Source of the DNA: JAHRVQ01 sp963976815
GTDB taxonomy: Bacteria; Pseudomonadota; Gammaproteobacteria; Pseudomonadales; Azotimanducaceae
Length of the DNA stretch: 64,000 nucleotides
Direction of reading: 5' to 3'
Assembly: GCA_963976815.1 (NCBI GenBank)
Contig: CAXBLU010000004.1
Span: 248,001 to 312,000, forward strand
Both the position numbers and the translations under genes were made by a program. This document shows, in pieces, positions 38,315 through 47,873 of this stretch (position 1 is its first letter; each line of letters starts with the position of its first letter). The notes below the pieces were generated by a model. The model was given only the letters and a program-made list of their open reading frames with translations, had not been told where the DNA came from and did no database searches.

Positions 38315-39547
38315 TTGAAACCACCTATTTACTACGGCTGGAAAATTGTTGGCATAGCCTTTTTTGTCGACTTTATTGCGGTGGGTTTCTTCTTCTACTC
38401 CTACGGGGTGTTTTTTAAAGCCCTAGCCGTTGAATTTGGCGGTTCTCGACTCGATGTTTCCATCGGGATCACCCTGGTCAACGTGGTGGCAGCCATCATT
38501 GCGCCGACAATTGGTCGCTCACTAGATCGGTTCCCCATCAAAAACGTGATTCTATTTGGCTGTGCCAATATGACTTTTGGCTTTTTGTTGCTGTCTTTAA
38601 TTCAGGCCCAATGGCAGCTGTATCTCATTCTCGCCACGTTTATTGCCGTCGGCTCCGCCTCTATGGGCGGGCTATCAACCGCCAAACTTGTCACCAACTG
38701 GTTTATTACCAAACGCGGTACAGCCCTTGGTATTGCAACAATGGGCATCTCGTTATCCGGTGTTGCCATGCCACTCATTTCCGCCGTGCTGATTGAATCC
38801 TTCGGCTGGCGTATCGGCTTTATTGTCTATGGGGTGTTCACCCTGGTACTGGTCCTCCCAATTGTTCTGAGGTATGTCATCGACGCGCCACATCACCTCG
38901 GACTTCTCCCCGACAACAAAGCAAAGAGCAAACTCGATATTCCCGCACCAGAGGTGCAGTGGCGGACTCGACAGGCGTTAACCAATAAAAACTTTTGGCT
39001 GATTGTCATGACCTTCGGCATGTTGTTCTGTTGTATGAGCGCAACTTTGACCCATATGGTGCCAAGGGTGACCGATATGGGGTTTAGCTTAACCGAAGCC
39101 GCTCCAATTTTATCTTTCGGCGCCGCCACAGGCGTTATCGGCAAGGTCATCTACGGCTGGGTGACAGACCACTATAATGTGAAGTGGGCAATCTGGGCTG
39201 CAATACTTGCCCAGTTAACGGGGCAAGTATTGTTGCTCAGTGCCGACAGCTATATGGGGCTCATCATCGGCAGCGCCATTTTTGGCTTTGGCATGGGCGG
39301 CATTGTGCCGATACACGGATCTATTGTGTCAGCGCTATTTGGCCAGGCAGGATTCGGTTACATCATGGGTTTAATGCGACCGGCGATGATGCCAATTATG
39401 GTGATGGGTATCCCCTTCGCTGGATGGATCTTTGATACCACCGGCAACTATGACCTGGCTTTTCAAACCTTTCTCGGTTTATACGTGCTAGCGGCGATTG
39501 CTATCGGCTTTGTCTCGAACAACATGCCCGCCAAATCGAGTCACTAA
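38315..39547 (+). CDS. MFS transporter, monocarboxylate/oxalate-formate type
   Basis: This 410-residue protein has twelve predicted membrane helices, opening YYGWKIVGIAFFVDF, the usual start of the oxalate/formate-antiporter-like and monocarboxylate MFS branch. TNWFITKRGTALGIATMG is the conserved helix 4-5 region. It probably moves a small organic acid across the inner membrane; the substrate is unknown. The start is TTG 38315, which gives the family N-terminus. Its 3' end overlaps the convergent amino acid permease gene by 60 nt. Confidence 0.83.
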   Translation: MKPPIYYGWKIVGIAFFVDFIAVGFFFYSYGVFFKALAVEFGGSRLDVSIGITLVNVVAAIIAPTIGRSLDRFPIKNVILFGCANMTFGFLLLSLIQAQWQLYLILATFIAVGSASMGGLSTAKLVTNWFITKRGTALGIATMGISLSGVAMPLISAVLIESFGWRIGFIVYGVFTLVLVLPIVLRYVIDAPHHLGLLPDNKAKSKLDIPAPEVQWRTRQALTNKNFWLIVMTFGMLFCCMSATLTHMVPRVTDMGFSLTEAAPILSFGAATGVIGKVIYGWVTDHYNVKWAIWAAILAQLTGQVLLLSADSYMGLIIGSAIFGFGMGGIVPIHGSIVSALFGQAGFGYIMGLMRPAMMPIMVMGIPFAGWIFDTTGNYDLAFQTFLGLYVLAAIAIGFVSNNMPAKSSH

Positions 39548-40882
39548 CAAATAGGCAACAAACCCAGCCAGAATAAGACCTAACCCATAGGCCACCTCCG
39601 CCGGTCGGCTAAAACCCAGAAAAATCAAAGTCCATAGAGTCAAACTAATAAAAACAATTGGGGTTATTGGGTAGCCCCATGTCCTATAGGAGGTCCTGTA
39701 GGAGGTCCTGTAGGAGGTCCTATAGGAGGTCCTATCAGCATTGGCAGGCTGTTGTGTACCCTTCTCCTTAAAACGCAGTACAAATATTCCCGCCACCGTA
39801 AAAAGCGTATTCACCCCCAGCACAAAGCCAGAAAAAATCAGCACAGACTCAAAAGTTGCGGTACTAATAAATAATATTGTCAGCGCCGATTGGAGCAATA
39901 TTGCGCGGGCTGGAACACCCTTGTCTCCCCGTGCGGCAAAAAACCGGAACAACGGAAAATCTTCTCCGATAACCTGTAGCACTCTCGGCCCCGCCAGGAT
40001 CATGGCACTGACCGTGGAAACCAACAGTAACGAGAGAACAACGCCCATCACAATCGCGCCTTCACGGCCGAAAGTCACCTCGGCCACAATGACCCCAACT
40101 TCAATTTTATTGCGTAAAAGATCCATCGGCGCGGCTGCCAGGAACACAGCGTTTAACAGTATATATAACACCATGACGATCAACGTCCCGGTCACTAGAA
40201 CCCGGGGCACATTTCGCTGGGGGTCATCGAGTTCGCCCGTAATATAAGTGACCGCATTCCAACCCGTGTAGGCATAATTCACATAGATCAGTGATACCGC
40301 AAAAGCTGAACCGAATATAAGCAGCTGATCGCCGGACTGCGGTGAGAATCCTACCGGCGCCGGATTATCGTGATAGGCACCAATCACAAAACAAAACACC
40401 AGAATTAAGCACAACTTGATTAGCGTAAACAGGTTTTGAATACCGGCACTACTCTGGGTGCTGCGGCAGTGAAAAAGCGTTAGCACGACAACCAGCCCAA
40501 TTGCCAATAGCTGCTGATTAATCGCCATTGAATCCCCTAACGCAGCAGTGAGGTATGCAGCAAAGGTCATTGCCGCAAGTGCCGTCGGTGCAGCAAAACC
40601 CACCAGGGCGGAAATCCAACCTGATATAAACCCGAGAGACGGATGGTAAATCTGACTTAGAAAATGATATTCACCACCGGACCGGGGCAACCGTGTTCCA
40701 AGTTCGGCATAGGTCAGGGCTCCACACAATGCAGTACAGCCGCCAACCAGCCAGAGTAGCAGCAGCACAAATGGCGAATTGATATCGGCGAGCTGATAAC
40801 CAAGGCTCGTGAATACCCCGGTGCCGATCATGTTCGCAATGACAACCGCGATAGCCGTTCGAGGGGAAAAACCTTTTGTCAT
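39488..40882 (-). CDS. APC-superfamily amino acid permease
   Basis: This 464-residue protein has about twelve membrane helices. The N-terminus AVVIANMIGTGVFTSLGYQL carries the glycine-rich helix 1 break that binds the amino acid carboxylate in APC transporters, and YAELGTRLPRSGGEYHFL follows. It most resembles LAT-like amino acid exchangers and permeases. The loop before the last helices contains Arg-Thr-Ser-Tyr repeated four times, from a 12-bp minisatellite. The last 60 nt overlap the end of the convergent MFS gene. It lies 20 bp downstream of the PilZ-like gene. Confidence 0.87.
   Translation of the reverse strand: MTKGFSPRTAIAVVIANMIGTGVFTSLGYQLADINSPFVLLLLWLVGGCTALCGALTYAELGTRLPRSGGEYHFLSQIYHPSLGFISGWISALVGFAAPTALAAMTFAAYLTAALGDSMAINQQLLAIGLVVVLTLFHCRSTQSSAGIQNLFTLIKLCLILVFCFVIGAYHDNPAPVGFSPQSGDQLLIFGSAFAVSLIYVNYAYTGWNAVTYITGELDDPQRNVPRVLVTGTLIVMVLYILLNAVFLAAAPMDLLRNKIEVGVIVAEVTFGREGAIVMGVVLSLLLVSTVSAMILAGPRVLQVIGEDFPLFRFFAARGDKGVPARAILLQSALTILFISTATFESVLIFSGFVLGVNTLFTVAGIFVLRFKEKGTQQPANADRTSYRTSYRTSYRTSYRTWGYPITPIVFISLTLWTLIFLGFSRPAEVAYGLGLILAGFVAYLLVTRFGGHVVRDKADSNRR
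39683..39735 (-). repeat. 12-bp coding minisatellite in the permease gene
   Basis: Four units of 12 bp (39683-39730) and a partial fifth encode repeated Ser-Tyr-Arg-Thr. Each unit contains the palindrome AGGACCTCCT with A/G variation outside it. Confidence 0.88.
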
Positions 40883-40902
40883 TACTTTAAACGACTCCGG
40901 GT

Positions 40903-41577
40903 TTAGGATTTTGCTCGCTTATTGCGGGGATTCTGTTCACGGGGCTTATGTTCACGGGAATTATGTTGACGGGGCTCATGTTGGCGAGCTTGGGGAGAAA
41001 CAAATTTAGCACCAAATTCGGCATGCCACCGGCCAAATCCCTCAATCTCCTGAATTCGCAGTCCAATCAATTGACCATCGTCTGTTCCGCGACTCCATTT
41101 AATCTGGGCCTCAAGCTCATAGGGGTCGCCAGATGTTGTGGTTAGGGTTAACTTGACCCGACTGCGTTCCGGTAACTTTTTATCCATGCGAACCTGTAGG
41201 CCGTGTAAGCCTACATCTAAAGCTTTGCCATTCGAAGTTACACCAATCAACTCGGCGTCGTCACAATCACTCACATTCAGCATGACATGGGCATCGTTGG
41301 CGATACGGGGTTCTATTCGCCCATTACTATTTTTGGGTTTTCTCTGGGAGGGTTTTGACGAAAGCAGTCGGCGGTTTTTTTCTAAAAAGACCTCCACTTC
41401 ATCGACACTTTCCAACGCCAAGACGTCTCGATCCATATGAAAGTTCAAGAACAGATACTTGAAGAATTCAAGCGCTTCTCGATCTGACTCAAGGTGCTTT
41501 CTTCTGTCTGGCCACTGCAGATGCAGCTTAACCAATCTGGTATTTGCTTCGACTTCCCGGGACACGCTACTAATCAC
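40903..41577 (-). CDS. PilZ-like domain protein
   Basis: This is 224 residues. Residues about 85-195 look like a PilZ domain: the RxxxR motif is RIEPR, and the second motif is DVGLHGLQVR, where the usual serine of DxSxxG is glycine. PilZ proteins bind c-di-GMP; whether this variant still binds is uncertain. The N-terminal 80 residues are helical and charged. The C-terminal tail (HEPRQHNSREHKPREQ) is basic and derives from 15-bp tandem units at 40935-40994. It lies between the permease and glycerol kinase genes on the same strand. Confidence 0.65.
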   Translation of the reverse strand: MISSVSREVEANTRLVKLHLQWPDRRKHLESDREALEFFKYLFLNFHMDRDVLALESVDEVEVFLEKNRRLLSSKPSQRKPKNSNGRIEPRIANDAHVMLNVSDCDDAELIGVTSNGKALDVGLHGLQVRMDKKLPERSRVKLTLTTTSGDPYELEAQIKWSRGTDDGQLIGLRIQEIEGFGRWHAEFGAKFVSPQARQHEPRQHNSREHKPREQNPRNKRAKS

Positions 41578-41606
41578 TGATGCTAAATGAAGACATCATA
41601 ACACCA

Positions 41607-43085
41607 TCAACTTCGAACTCGAGCAACAGCCGCTTGCCATCCGACGTATCGCTCATCCGCCGTACTGCTAGCAAGGTTTGGAACAAATTTGTGCTCGAGT
41701 CGCCACTTGTCTTTTAGGTCATCTAAAGACTTAAAGATCCCAACCTGCAAGCCTGCCAGGTAACAAGCACCGAGAGCGGTCGTCTCGGTAATTTCTGGAC
41801 GATCTACGGGAATCTGCAACGTATCGGACAAGCACTGGGCAACCCAATTATTCGCCACCATTCCTCCATCAACCCGCAGCACTGTGGTTTCGATGCCATC
41901 CTGTTGCATCGCCATTAGTAGATCTCTGGTCTGATAACAAACCGACTGAAGGGTAGCGGTGATAATTTCATTAATGCCGGAATCCCGGGTTAAGCCAATA
42001 ATGGCACCCCGGGCATCTGCATCCCAATAGGGGGCACCAAGTCCGGTAAACGCCGGTACTAGATAGACCCCGCCGGCGTCTCCAGTTTTCTCAGCAATCG
42101 CCTCGGTTTCAGCGGCATGGGAGACAAGTTTTAATCCATCGCGAAGCCACTGCACTGCGGCACCGGCGATAAAAATGCTGCCTTCAAGTGCATAGGTCAC
42201 TTTGCCGTTTAGACGATAGCCTACCGTGGTTAACAGCTTGTGCTCAGAAGTAACGGCTTCACTGCCGGTGTTCAACACTGCAAAACACCCCGTACCGTAG
42301 GTGCTCTTTAACATGCCGGGCTCAAAACATCCTTGCCCAAATAGCGCACAATGTTGATCACCCGCCATCCCCGCAATCGGAATAGCACCGCCAAGCAGAT
42401 CTGGATCTGAGATACCAAAGTCCGCGCTCGAGTCCATCACCTCGGGCAGGAGACTGGACGGAATGTCTAACTTATCGAGTAACTCCTGATCCCACTCCTG
42501 AGTATGGATATTGAATAACAACGTCCGTGAAGCGTTTGTTGCGTCAGTACGATGTTGCTTGCCACCGGTCAAACGCCAGAGCAAGAAACTATCAACTGTA
42601 CCAAATGCTAGTTCACCGGATTCCGCCTTTTGCCTTGCACCAGGCACCTCATCCAAAATCCATTTTAGTTTGGTGCCGGAAAAATAAGGATCTAAGAGTA
42701 ATCCGGTCTTGGACTTGATCGTGTCCTCAAATCCTTCAGCCTTGAGTCTCTCGCAATAGGCAGAAGTCCGTCGATCCTGCCAAACGATGGCGCGATAAAT
42801 AGGTTCGCCGGTAGTACGATCCCAAACGATTGTGGTTTCCCGCTGATTAGTAATACCAATCGCTGCAATCTGGCTCACATCAATACCGGCGTCAGCCATA
42901 GCACGTCGGGCTGTTTCCAAAGTGGAGGACCAGATCTCCTCGGGATCATGTTCAACCCAGCCGTCCGCCGGGAAAAACTGGGTGAATTCTTGCTGAGCGA
43001 CCTGAATAATCTTGCCAGTATCATCGAAAACGATTGCTCGAGAACTGGTTGTGCCCTGATCAATGGCGAGAATGAATTGAGTCAT
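41607..43085 (-). CDS. glpK: Glycerol kinase
   Basis: This 492-residue FGGY kinase phosphorylates glycerol to glycerol-3-phosphate. Evident motifs are DQGTTSSRAIVFD at the N-terminus (ATP phosphate loop), WVEHDPEEIW, RETTIVWDR, the AGDQHCALFGQ region and GGMVANN with the adenine-binding region near residue 405. The length matches the family. No glpF or glpD is adjacent. Glycerol released by lipid breakdown, for example by the phospholipase at 61963 elsewhere in this window, would be a plausible source (inference). Confidence 0.96.
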   Translation of the reverse strand: MTQFILAIDQGTTSSRAIVFDDTGKIIQVAQQEFTQFFPADGWVEHDPEEIWSSTLETARRAMADAGIDVSQIAAIGITNQRETTIVWDRTTGEPIYRAIVWQDRRTSAYCERLKAEGFEDTIKSKTGLLLDPYFSGTKLKWILDEVPGARQKAESGELAFGTVDSFLLWRLTGGKQHRTDATNASRTLLFNIHTQEWDQELLDKLDIPSSLLPEVMDSSADFGISDPDLLGGAIPIAGMAGDQHCALFGQGCFEPGMLKSTYGTGCFAVLNTGSEAVTSEHKLLTTVGYRLNGKVTYALEGSIFIAGAAVQWLRDGLKLVSHAAETEAIAEKTGDAGGVYLVPAFTGLGAPYWDADARGAIIGLTRDSGINEIITATLQSVCYQTRDLLMAMQQDGIETTVLRVDGGMVANNWVAQCLSDTLQIPVDRPEITETTALGACYLAGLQVGIFKSLDDLKDKWRLEHKFVPNLASSTADERYVGWQAAVARVRS

Positions 43086-43173
43086 GAGCCGATCCTTTTA
43101 TTCAAACGATACCAACAGAGTCATATGGCAGCAATGCCATCTTTAGCTACAAAGGTGTTTAGCGAAGCCGTTA

Positions 43174-43626
43174 TCAGCGAAAACGACGCTCATCCAAAAA
43201 GGTCCGGACCTGTTCTAAAAATGGAATACTGGCTGTTAGGTCCGAGGCACCAAATTGCTTTTGTACTTCTTTTAAAAGTGGCTCCACTGCAACAATGGCT
43301 GCCGCCCGCGCCTTCTCGCCGGCGGTTGTCATGGTAACAAGTTTGCGCCGCCCACTGTGTTCATCGGGACGAATGTGGACAAACCCCTTATCTTCTAATC
43401 GCTTTAGTGTATTGGTCATGGCGCCTTTGGTGACCATAAATGCGGTCGCAAGACGGCCTGGCGTTGCCTCGTCGTCAACCCGGGTAAACCAGTTCAGCAC
43501 GGTAAACTGCGAAATAGTCATGCCGTCCGGTAGGCAGCTTTCGAAGGCATTGCTTGCTAGTTGATTGATAATGCCGATTTCATTAAAGAACTGGAAAGTC
43601 CGTTCATTGGAATTGGGTTTAGTCAA
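43174..43626 (-). CDS. MarR-family transcriptional regulator
   Basis: This 150-residue protein has a winged helix-turn-helix: ATPGRLATAFMVTKGAMTNTLKRLEDKGFV followed by a wing with HIRPDEHSGRRKLVTMT (segments shown in part). MarR proteins are dimeric repressors relieved by small ligands. The gene lies 88 bp upstream of glpK on the same strand, so control of glpK or of itself is possible but not shown. No clear operator palindrome was identified. Confidence 0.87.
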   Translation of the reverse strand: MTKPNSNERTFQFFNEIGIINQLASNAFESCLPDGMTISQFTVLNWFTRVDDEATPGRLATAFMVTKGAMTNTLKRLEDKGFVHIRPDEHSGRRKLVTMTTAGEKARAAAIVAVEPLLKEVQKQFGASDLTASIPFLEQVRTFLDERRFR

Positions 43627-43728
43627 AACTGGTGCTCAAAATCAATTAGTTTAATATTAAACGAATAGTTGGCTTGATAACAATGCTAGATAACAATGTT
43701 TGATAAGAATGCCCGTTAACTTCGCCGT

Positions 43729-44190
43729 TTAACACAGGGACAGCGTTTGCTCACTAAAAACCCTGGTTGTTTCTCGAAGGCTTCGACTCAGCAGGGCGGC
43801 AATGCCAATAACGACTCTGCTTGCCGTTTGAGGGCTTTCCTCTAACAACCGATTAAAGTCTTCACGTTTTAAAACGATAAGGGTTAGTTCGTCCACGGCC
43901 TTGACTGTCGCGGAGCGCGAGTGACCATCCAGCAACGACATTTCCCCAAGCGATCGGCCTGCGCCAAGGTTTGCCACAACAACCTTCTTACCTTTCACTA
44001 GCTGACTCACCTCGGCCTGGCCCTCCACAATAAAGAACATATAACCGCCATGGGTCCCTTCTTTGAATACGTATCTCCCTGCCTCGTACTGATAACGAAA
44101 CATATAGCCTTCGATGACATCGTAATCTTCTGGTAGCAGGAAACTAAACACTTCCATCTTCGGAAATAGGGATTGAATCGACTGCGCCAT
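43729..44190 (-). CDS. Stand-alone cyclic nucleotide-binding domain protein
   Basis: This 153-residue protein is one CNB/cupin domain. The phosphate-binding cassette GEMSLLDGHSRSATVKA keeps the glutamate and arginine that contact cAMP or cGMP. There is no helix-turn-helix like that of CRP, so it is not a DNA-binding regulator by itself. ATG 44190 (MAQSIQSLFPKM) is preferred over an in-frame upstream start at 44277, which would add 29 residues partly encoded by a tandem repeat. It lies between the MarR and GPH transporter genes. Confidence 0.82.
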   Translation of the reverse strand: MAQSIQSLFPKMEVFSFLLPEDYDVIEGYMFRYQYEAGRYVFKEGTHGGYMFFIVEGQAEVSQLVKGKKVVVANLGAGRSLGEMSLLDGHSRSATVKAVDELTLIVLKREDFNRLLEESPQTASRVVIGIAALLSRSLRETTRVFSEQTLSLC

Positions 44191-44328
44191 TGCACTTCTG
44201 CCCGGGACAAAAAAATCCAATGCTAGCGCGAATTGGACGTCCTCACCACAGCTATCCCCACAACAGCTATTTGTCACAACAGCTATTTCTCACAACGGTT
44301 ATGGCAAATCTCTGCCTAATTCAGGTAC

Positions 44329-46113
44329 TCAAGCTGGTTGCATACCGTTCATCATGCTCTCGGTCGTTTCAACATGCTGTCGAATCACCTGCTCATCGGG
44401 CATGACCATATTGCTGATCTTTCTAAATCGAACAAAGTGATAAACACTAGAGGTAAACCCGATACCCATGGCAACCACCAGTACCACTGCCAACAGTCCA
44501 GGTTCTCGGTCAAAGCTCACTTCACTGGCCAGCCAAACGACAAGTGCAACGGTCACAACAACCGAGGACAACAACAATAGAATAATTCGATGACGGAGAG
44601 ACGCCTTGCCATCGTGAATCAGTTGGCGTAGCTCGGGCAGACTAAAATGGTCTAGTTCCCAACCTACCGCTTCATCAATACCCCGCGACTGAGGAGGGAG
44701 TAGATTGTGCCCGGTGATCGGGTCCACCACGGTTTCTCCGCGCTTGTGTGCAGAAATACCCGCCCAGATCTCCTCGTGTTTAGATTTGGTCAGGGGATAA
44801 AACCAACCGATACACACGGCAATCAATGCAGTCGCGGCAGGACCGAGGCAGAAAATTGCCCGAATCGTAAACTGAACGGTTTCGGTCTGTTCCACATTCG
44901 GCACATATCCCACGCTTGCCAGCGTTGCGAGGGGCACGGACATACTGGGGATCACCATAAACTTTGTCATGATCGACCACAGGGCACTGTACTGGGCTTC
45001 TCGTCGCTTGCCCGTGTGGAGTTCATCGTAATCAATCACATCAGCCTGCATAGCGGGCCCAAGAAACAGCCCAGCACTAAAGCCCGTACCGGCAATGACC
45101 AAAATAATCATCGCCGGAACTAGATCGCCTTTGCTTAGGAAAAATAGAGATAGGGAACCAAACACGCCGGGTAAATAGCCGATCAACCAGATTGGCTTCT
45201 TCTCAAACCGCTTGGCCAGCGCAACCCAAATTGGCAAAAACAAAAAGCCTCCTAAAAAGTAGCAGGCCAAAAAGATAGCCAACCACTTTCCCGGATCCTC
45301 AGGCTGAAGCACATACTTGGTGAAATAAGGCATCATCAGACCCGGAATTGCACCGGTAATCGAACCAATTAGATACACAACCAGCAACAGCCTAAAAACT
45401 TTATTTCTCATCACCCGCCGAATACCCGGTATCAATGGGTTCGACTCCCGCTTCATAAAGCTAGGTCTTTCTTTGACGCGAACAACAAGATTCAAATACA
45501 GAATAATCAGCAGTGCGCCAAAAATAATAGCGAACCCAGTGTAGCCTTCACGCTCGCCACCCATATTGCTGATCAGCACGGGCGGCAGCACTGCTGCAAC
45601 CAGGGTTCCGGCAACAACAAAGCCTTCACGAATACCAAACAGAACACTTCGCTCGTTGTAATCAAGGGTGAGCTCCGGCCCGAGTGCGTAATGAGGAATC
45701 ACATAGACGGTATGGAATAGGTAATACATGACATAGGTCACGGCAAACCAGGTTGCTGCGTCGACGCCACTGAGTTCCGCCGGCGGGGTAAACATTAAGT
45801 AGAACGCCATCGCACAAAGTGGCGCGCCAATTGCCATCCAGGGTCGGCGTCTACCCCAGCGGGTATTAGTTCGATCTGATATCCAACCCATCATCGGATC
45901 GGTCACAGCATCCAAAGCTCTGGCCATCGCCTTAACCAGGGCGATAAACCCCAGCGGAACTAATATTGTGTCGGAATAGAAAATGGTGAGATGAATGCCA
46001 ATCGGAATCGCCATGGCAGCACCGGCAAAACTAGGTGCGCCGTAGGATAATCGAATGGATAGGGGCAGGGGCGGATCTTTACGCTCATCCGCGTCACTAA
46101 ATTCTGAAACCGT
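44329..46113 (-). CDS. GPH-family (MelB-type) MFS transporter
   Basis: This 594-residue protein has about twelve helices and an extended C-terminal part with two more hydrophobic segments. Signature regions are KAMARALDAVTDPMMGWISDRT (the cation/sugar motif of GPH symporters, shown without its flanks), RWGRRRPWMAIG and the later DYDELHTGKRREAQYSALWS. GPH proteins carry sugars or other solutes with Na+ or H+. ATG 46113 is chosen because GGGGAG precedes it closely; ten upstream codons are open. No sugar-degradation gene is adjacent, so the substrate is unknown. Confidence 0.85.
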   Translation of the reverse strand, partial: TVSEFSDADERKDPPLPLSIRLSYGAPSFAGAAMAIPIGIHLTIFYSDTILVPLGFIALVKAMARALDAVTDPMMGWISDRTNTRWGRRRPWMAIGAPLCAMAFYLMFTPPAELSGVDAATWFAVTYVMYYLFHTVYVIPHYALGPELTLDYNERSVLFGIREGFVVAGTLVAAVLPPVLISNMGGEREGYTGFAIIFGALLIILYLNLVVRVKERPSFMKRESNPLIPGIRRVMRNKVFRLLLVVYLIGSITGAIPGLMMPYFTKYVLQPEDPGKWLAIFLACYFLGGFLFLPIWVALAKRFEKKPIWLIGYLPGVFGSLSLFFLSKGDLVPAMIILVIAGTGFSAGLFLGPAMQADVIDYDELHTGKRREAQYSALWSIMTKFMVIPSMSVPLATLASVGYVPNVEQTETVQFTIRAIFCLGPAATALIAVCIGWFYPLTKSKHEEIWAGISAHKRGETVVDPITGHNLLPPQSRGIDEAVGWELDHFSLPELRQLIHDGKASLRHRIILLLLSSVVVTVALVVWLASEVSFDREPGLLAVVLVVAMGIGFTSSVYHFVRFRKISNMVMPDEQVIRQHVETTESMMNGMQPA

Positions 46114-46353
46114 CATGCCCACTCCCCTCAGGAGACTGATCATAGCCGAATCGAAACTGCCTTTGATAGCCCAATACCGGCTAAGCTTCCGAGGTAAACA
46201 GAACCGGGGACCCGTCTATTTTAGAAAACAACGAATAGCTACCGACATCCGAGCATCCATGCACAGGCGCGGCTCCGAACGGTCTTGAACAAAACGGCCG
46301 AGCGTTATAACCAATTAACTTGAGGTTCTACTTCGTTGTCCACTTTTAACAAA

Positions 46354-47865
46354 TCAGGCTTTGAGATCAAACTTAATGCCCTGCGCAAGGGGCAGCTCAG
46401 TTGAGTAATTGGTAGTTGATGTACTGCGACGCATATACGCCTTCCATGCATCTGAACCTGACTCACGGCCGCCGCCGGTTTCTTTCTCACCACCAAAAGC
46501 GCCACCAATCTCCGCACCGCTGGTGCCGATGTTGACGTTTACAATGCCGCAATCACTACCTGTGGCTGAGGTAAACAAATCTGCTTCTCGCAAATCCGTC
46601 GTGAATACAGCTGATGAAAGACCCTGGGGTACATTGTTATTCCCATTGATAGCGTCAGCGATTTCCGAGAAGGCAAACACATACAGAATCGGCGCAAAGG
46701 TTTCTGTTTCTATATTTTTGATTTGCTGGGGCATTTCCACGATAGCGGGTTGCACATAGAAACCGTCTTCTAGACCGGCAACGGCAACTCGCTCACCCCC
46801 GGTGACAATTGCACCTAGTTTTCTGGCGTCATCCAAGGCAGCCTGCATATTCAAATAAGCGTGTTCATCGATAAGAGGTCCCACAAGATTTTTCTCATCC
46901 AGGGGGTTACCTATCGAGATGGAAGAATAGGCAGCCTTGATTGCGGTCAACAGTTTATCCCGGACACTGACATGTACGAATAATCGTCGAGTTGACGTAC
47001 AACGCTGCCCGGCGGTTCCCACTGCACCAAACACAATGGCTTGCAGCGCCATATTCAAATCAGCACTGGGACAAACGGTCACCGCATTGTTGCCCCCCAA
47101 TTCCAAAATAGCGCGGCCAAAACGCGCTGCCACCCTTGGCGCTACAGCACGGCCCATGGCCGTACTGCCAGTGGCGCTCAACACTTTAATCCGTTGATCA
47201 TCCGCCAGTTGCTCACCAATGGTTTTGTCGCCAATCACAACCTGGCTGAGGTACGGGGGAGCACTGCCATAATCCGTTAGTGCTTGCTCCAATAACGATT
47301 GGCATGCAAGTGAGGTTAGTGGTGTTTTCTCTGAAGGTTTCCAAACCACAGCATTGCCACAGACTAAAGCGAGTGTCGTATTCCAGGCCCAAACCGCTAC
47401 CGGGAAATTAAAAGCAGAAATCACACCTACGGTTCCCATGGGATGCCAATACTCAGACATTCGGTGGCCCGGACGCTCCGATGCAATGGTTAAGCCATAA
47501 AGTTGGCGGGAAAGACCAACGGCAAAGTCACAAATATCAATCATCTCCTGCACTTCCCCTAGCCCTTCCTGGAGATTTTTCCCATTCTCGATTGTGACCA
47601 GTTCTCCAAGCGCTGCCTTATTGTCTCGCAACAAATTGCCGAATCGCCGAACGAGTTCTCCTCTCTGGGGAGCAGGCACCGAACGCCAGGCATGAAAAGC
47701 CTCCACTGAATTCTTCAAACAGCTTTCTACTTCAGTCGGGCTAGAGATCGCAATGTTTGCGATTATGTTGCCACTAATGGGGCTTACGACCTCTAACTCA
47801 CCGACAAGCCGATCCGCTGGAACACCCATTTGGGCGAGAAGTGTCTGGGTTTTTTCTGCGTTCAT
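46354..47865 (-). CDS. ALDH7-type aldehyde dehydrogenase (alpha-aminoadipate semialdehyde dehydrogenase)
   Basis: This 503-residue NAD-dependent dehydrogenase has the catalytic glutamate in LELGGNNA and the nucleophilic cysteine in GTAGQRCTSTRR. The C-terminal GTSGAEIGGAFGGEKETGGG and RRSTSTTNYS are characteristic of ALDH7A1/AmaB-type enzymes, which oxidise alpha-aminoadipate-6-semialdehyde (or its cyclic form piperideine-6-carboxylate) to alpha-aminoadipate. It lies 8 bp downstream of the saccharopine-dehydrogenase-like gene, so the two probably form a lysine catabolic operon. About 210 bp without genes separate it from the transporter downstream. Confidence 0.9.
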   Translation of the reverse strand: MNAEKTQTLLAQMGVPADRLVGELEVVSPISGNIIANIAISSPTEVESCLKNSVEAFHAWRSVPAPQRGELVRRFGNLLRDNKAALGELVTIENGKNLQEGLGEVQEMIDICDFAVGLSRQLYGLTIASERPGHRMSEYWHPMGTVGVISAFNFPVAVWAWNTTLALVCGNAVVWKPSEKTPLTSLACQSLLEQALTDYGSAPPYLSQVVIGDKTIGEQLADDQRIKVLSATGSTAMGRAVAPRVAARFGRAILELGGNNAVTVCPSADLNMALQAIVFGAVGTAGQRCTSTRRLFVHVSVRDKLLTAIKAAYSSISIGNPLDEKNLVGPLIDEHAYLNMQAALDDARKLGAIVTGGERVAVAGLEDGFYVQPAIVEMPQQIKNIETETFAPILYVFAFSEIADAINGNNNVPQGLSSAVFTTDLREADLFTSATGSDCGIVNVNIGTSGAEIGGAFGGEKETGGGRESGSDAWKAYMRRSTSTTNYSTELPLAQGIKFDLKA

Positions 47866-47873
47866 ATTGTTCC

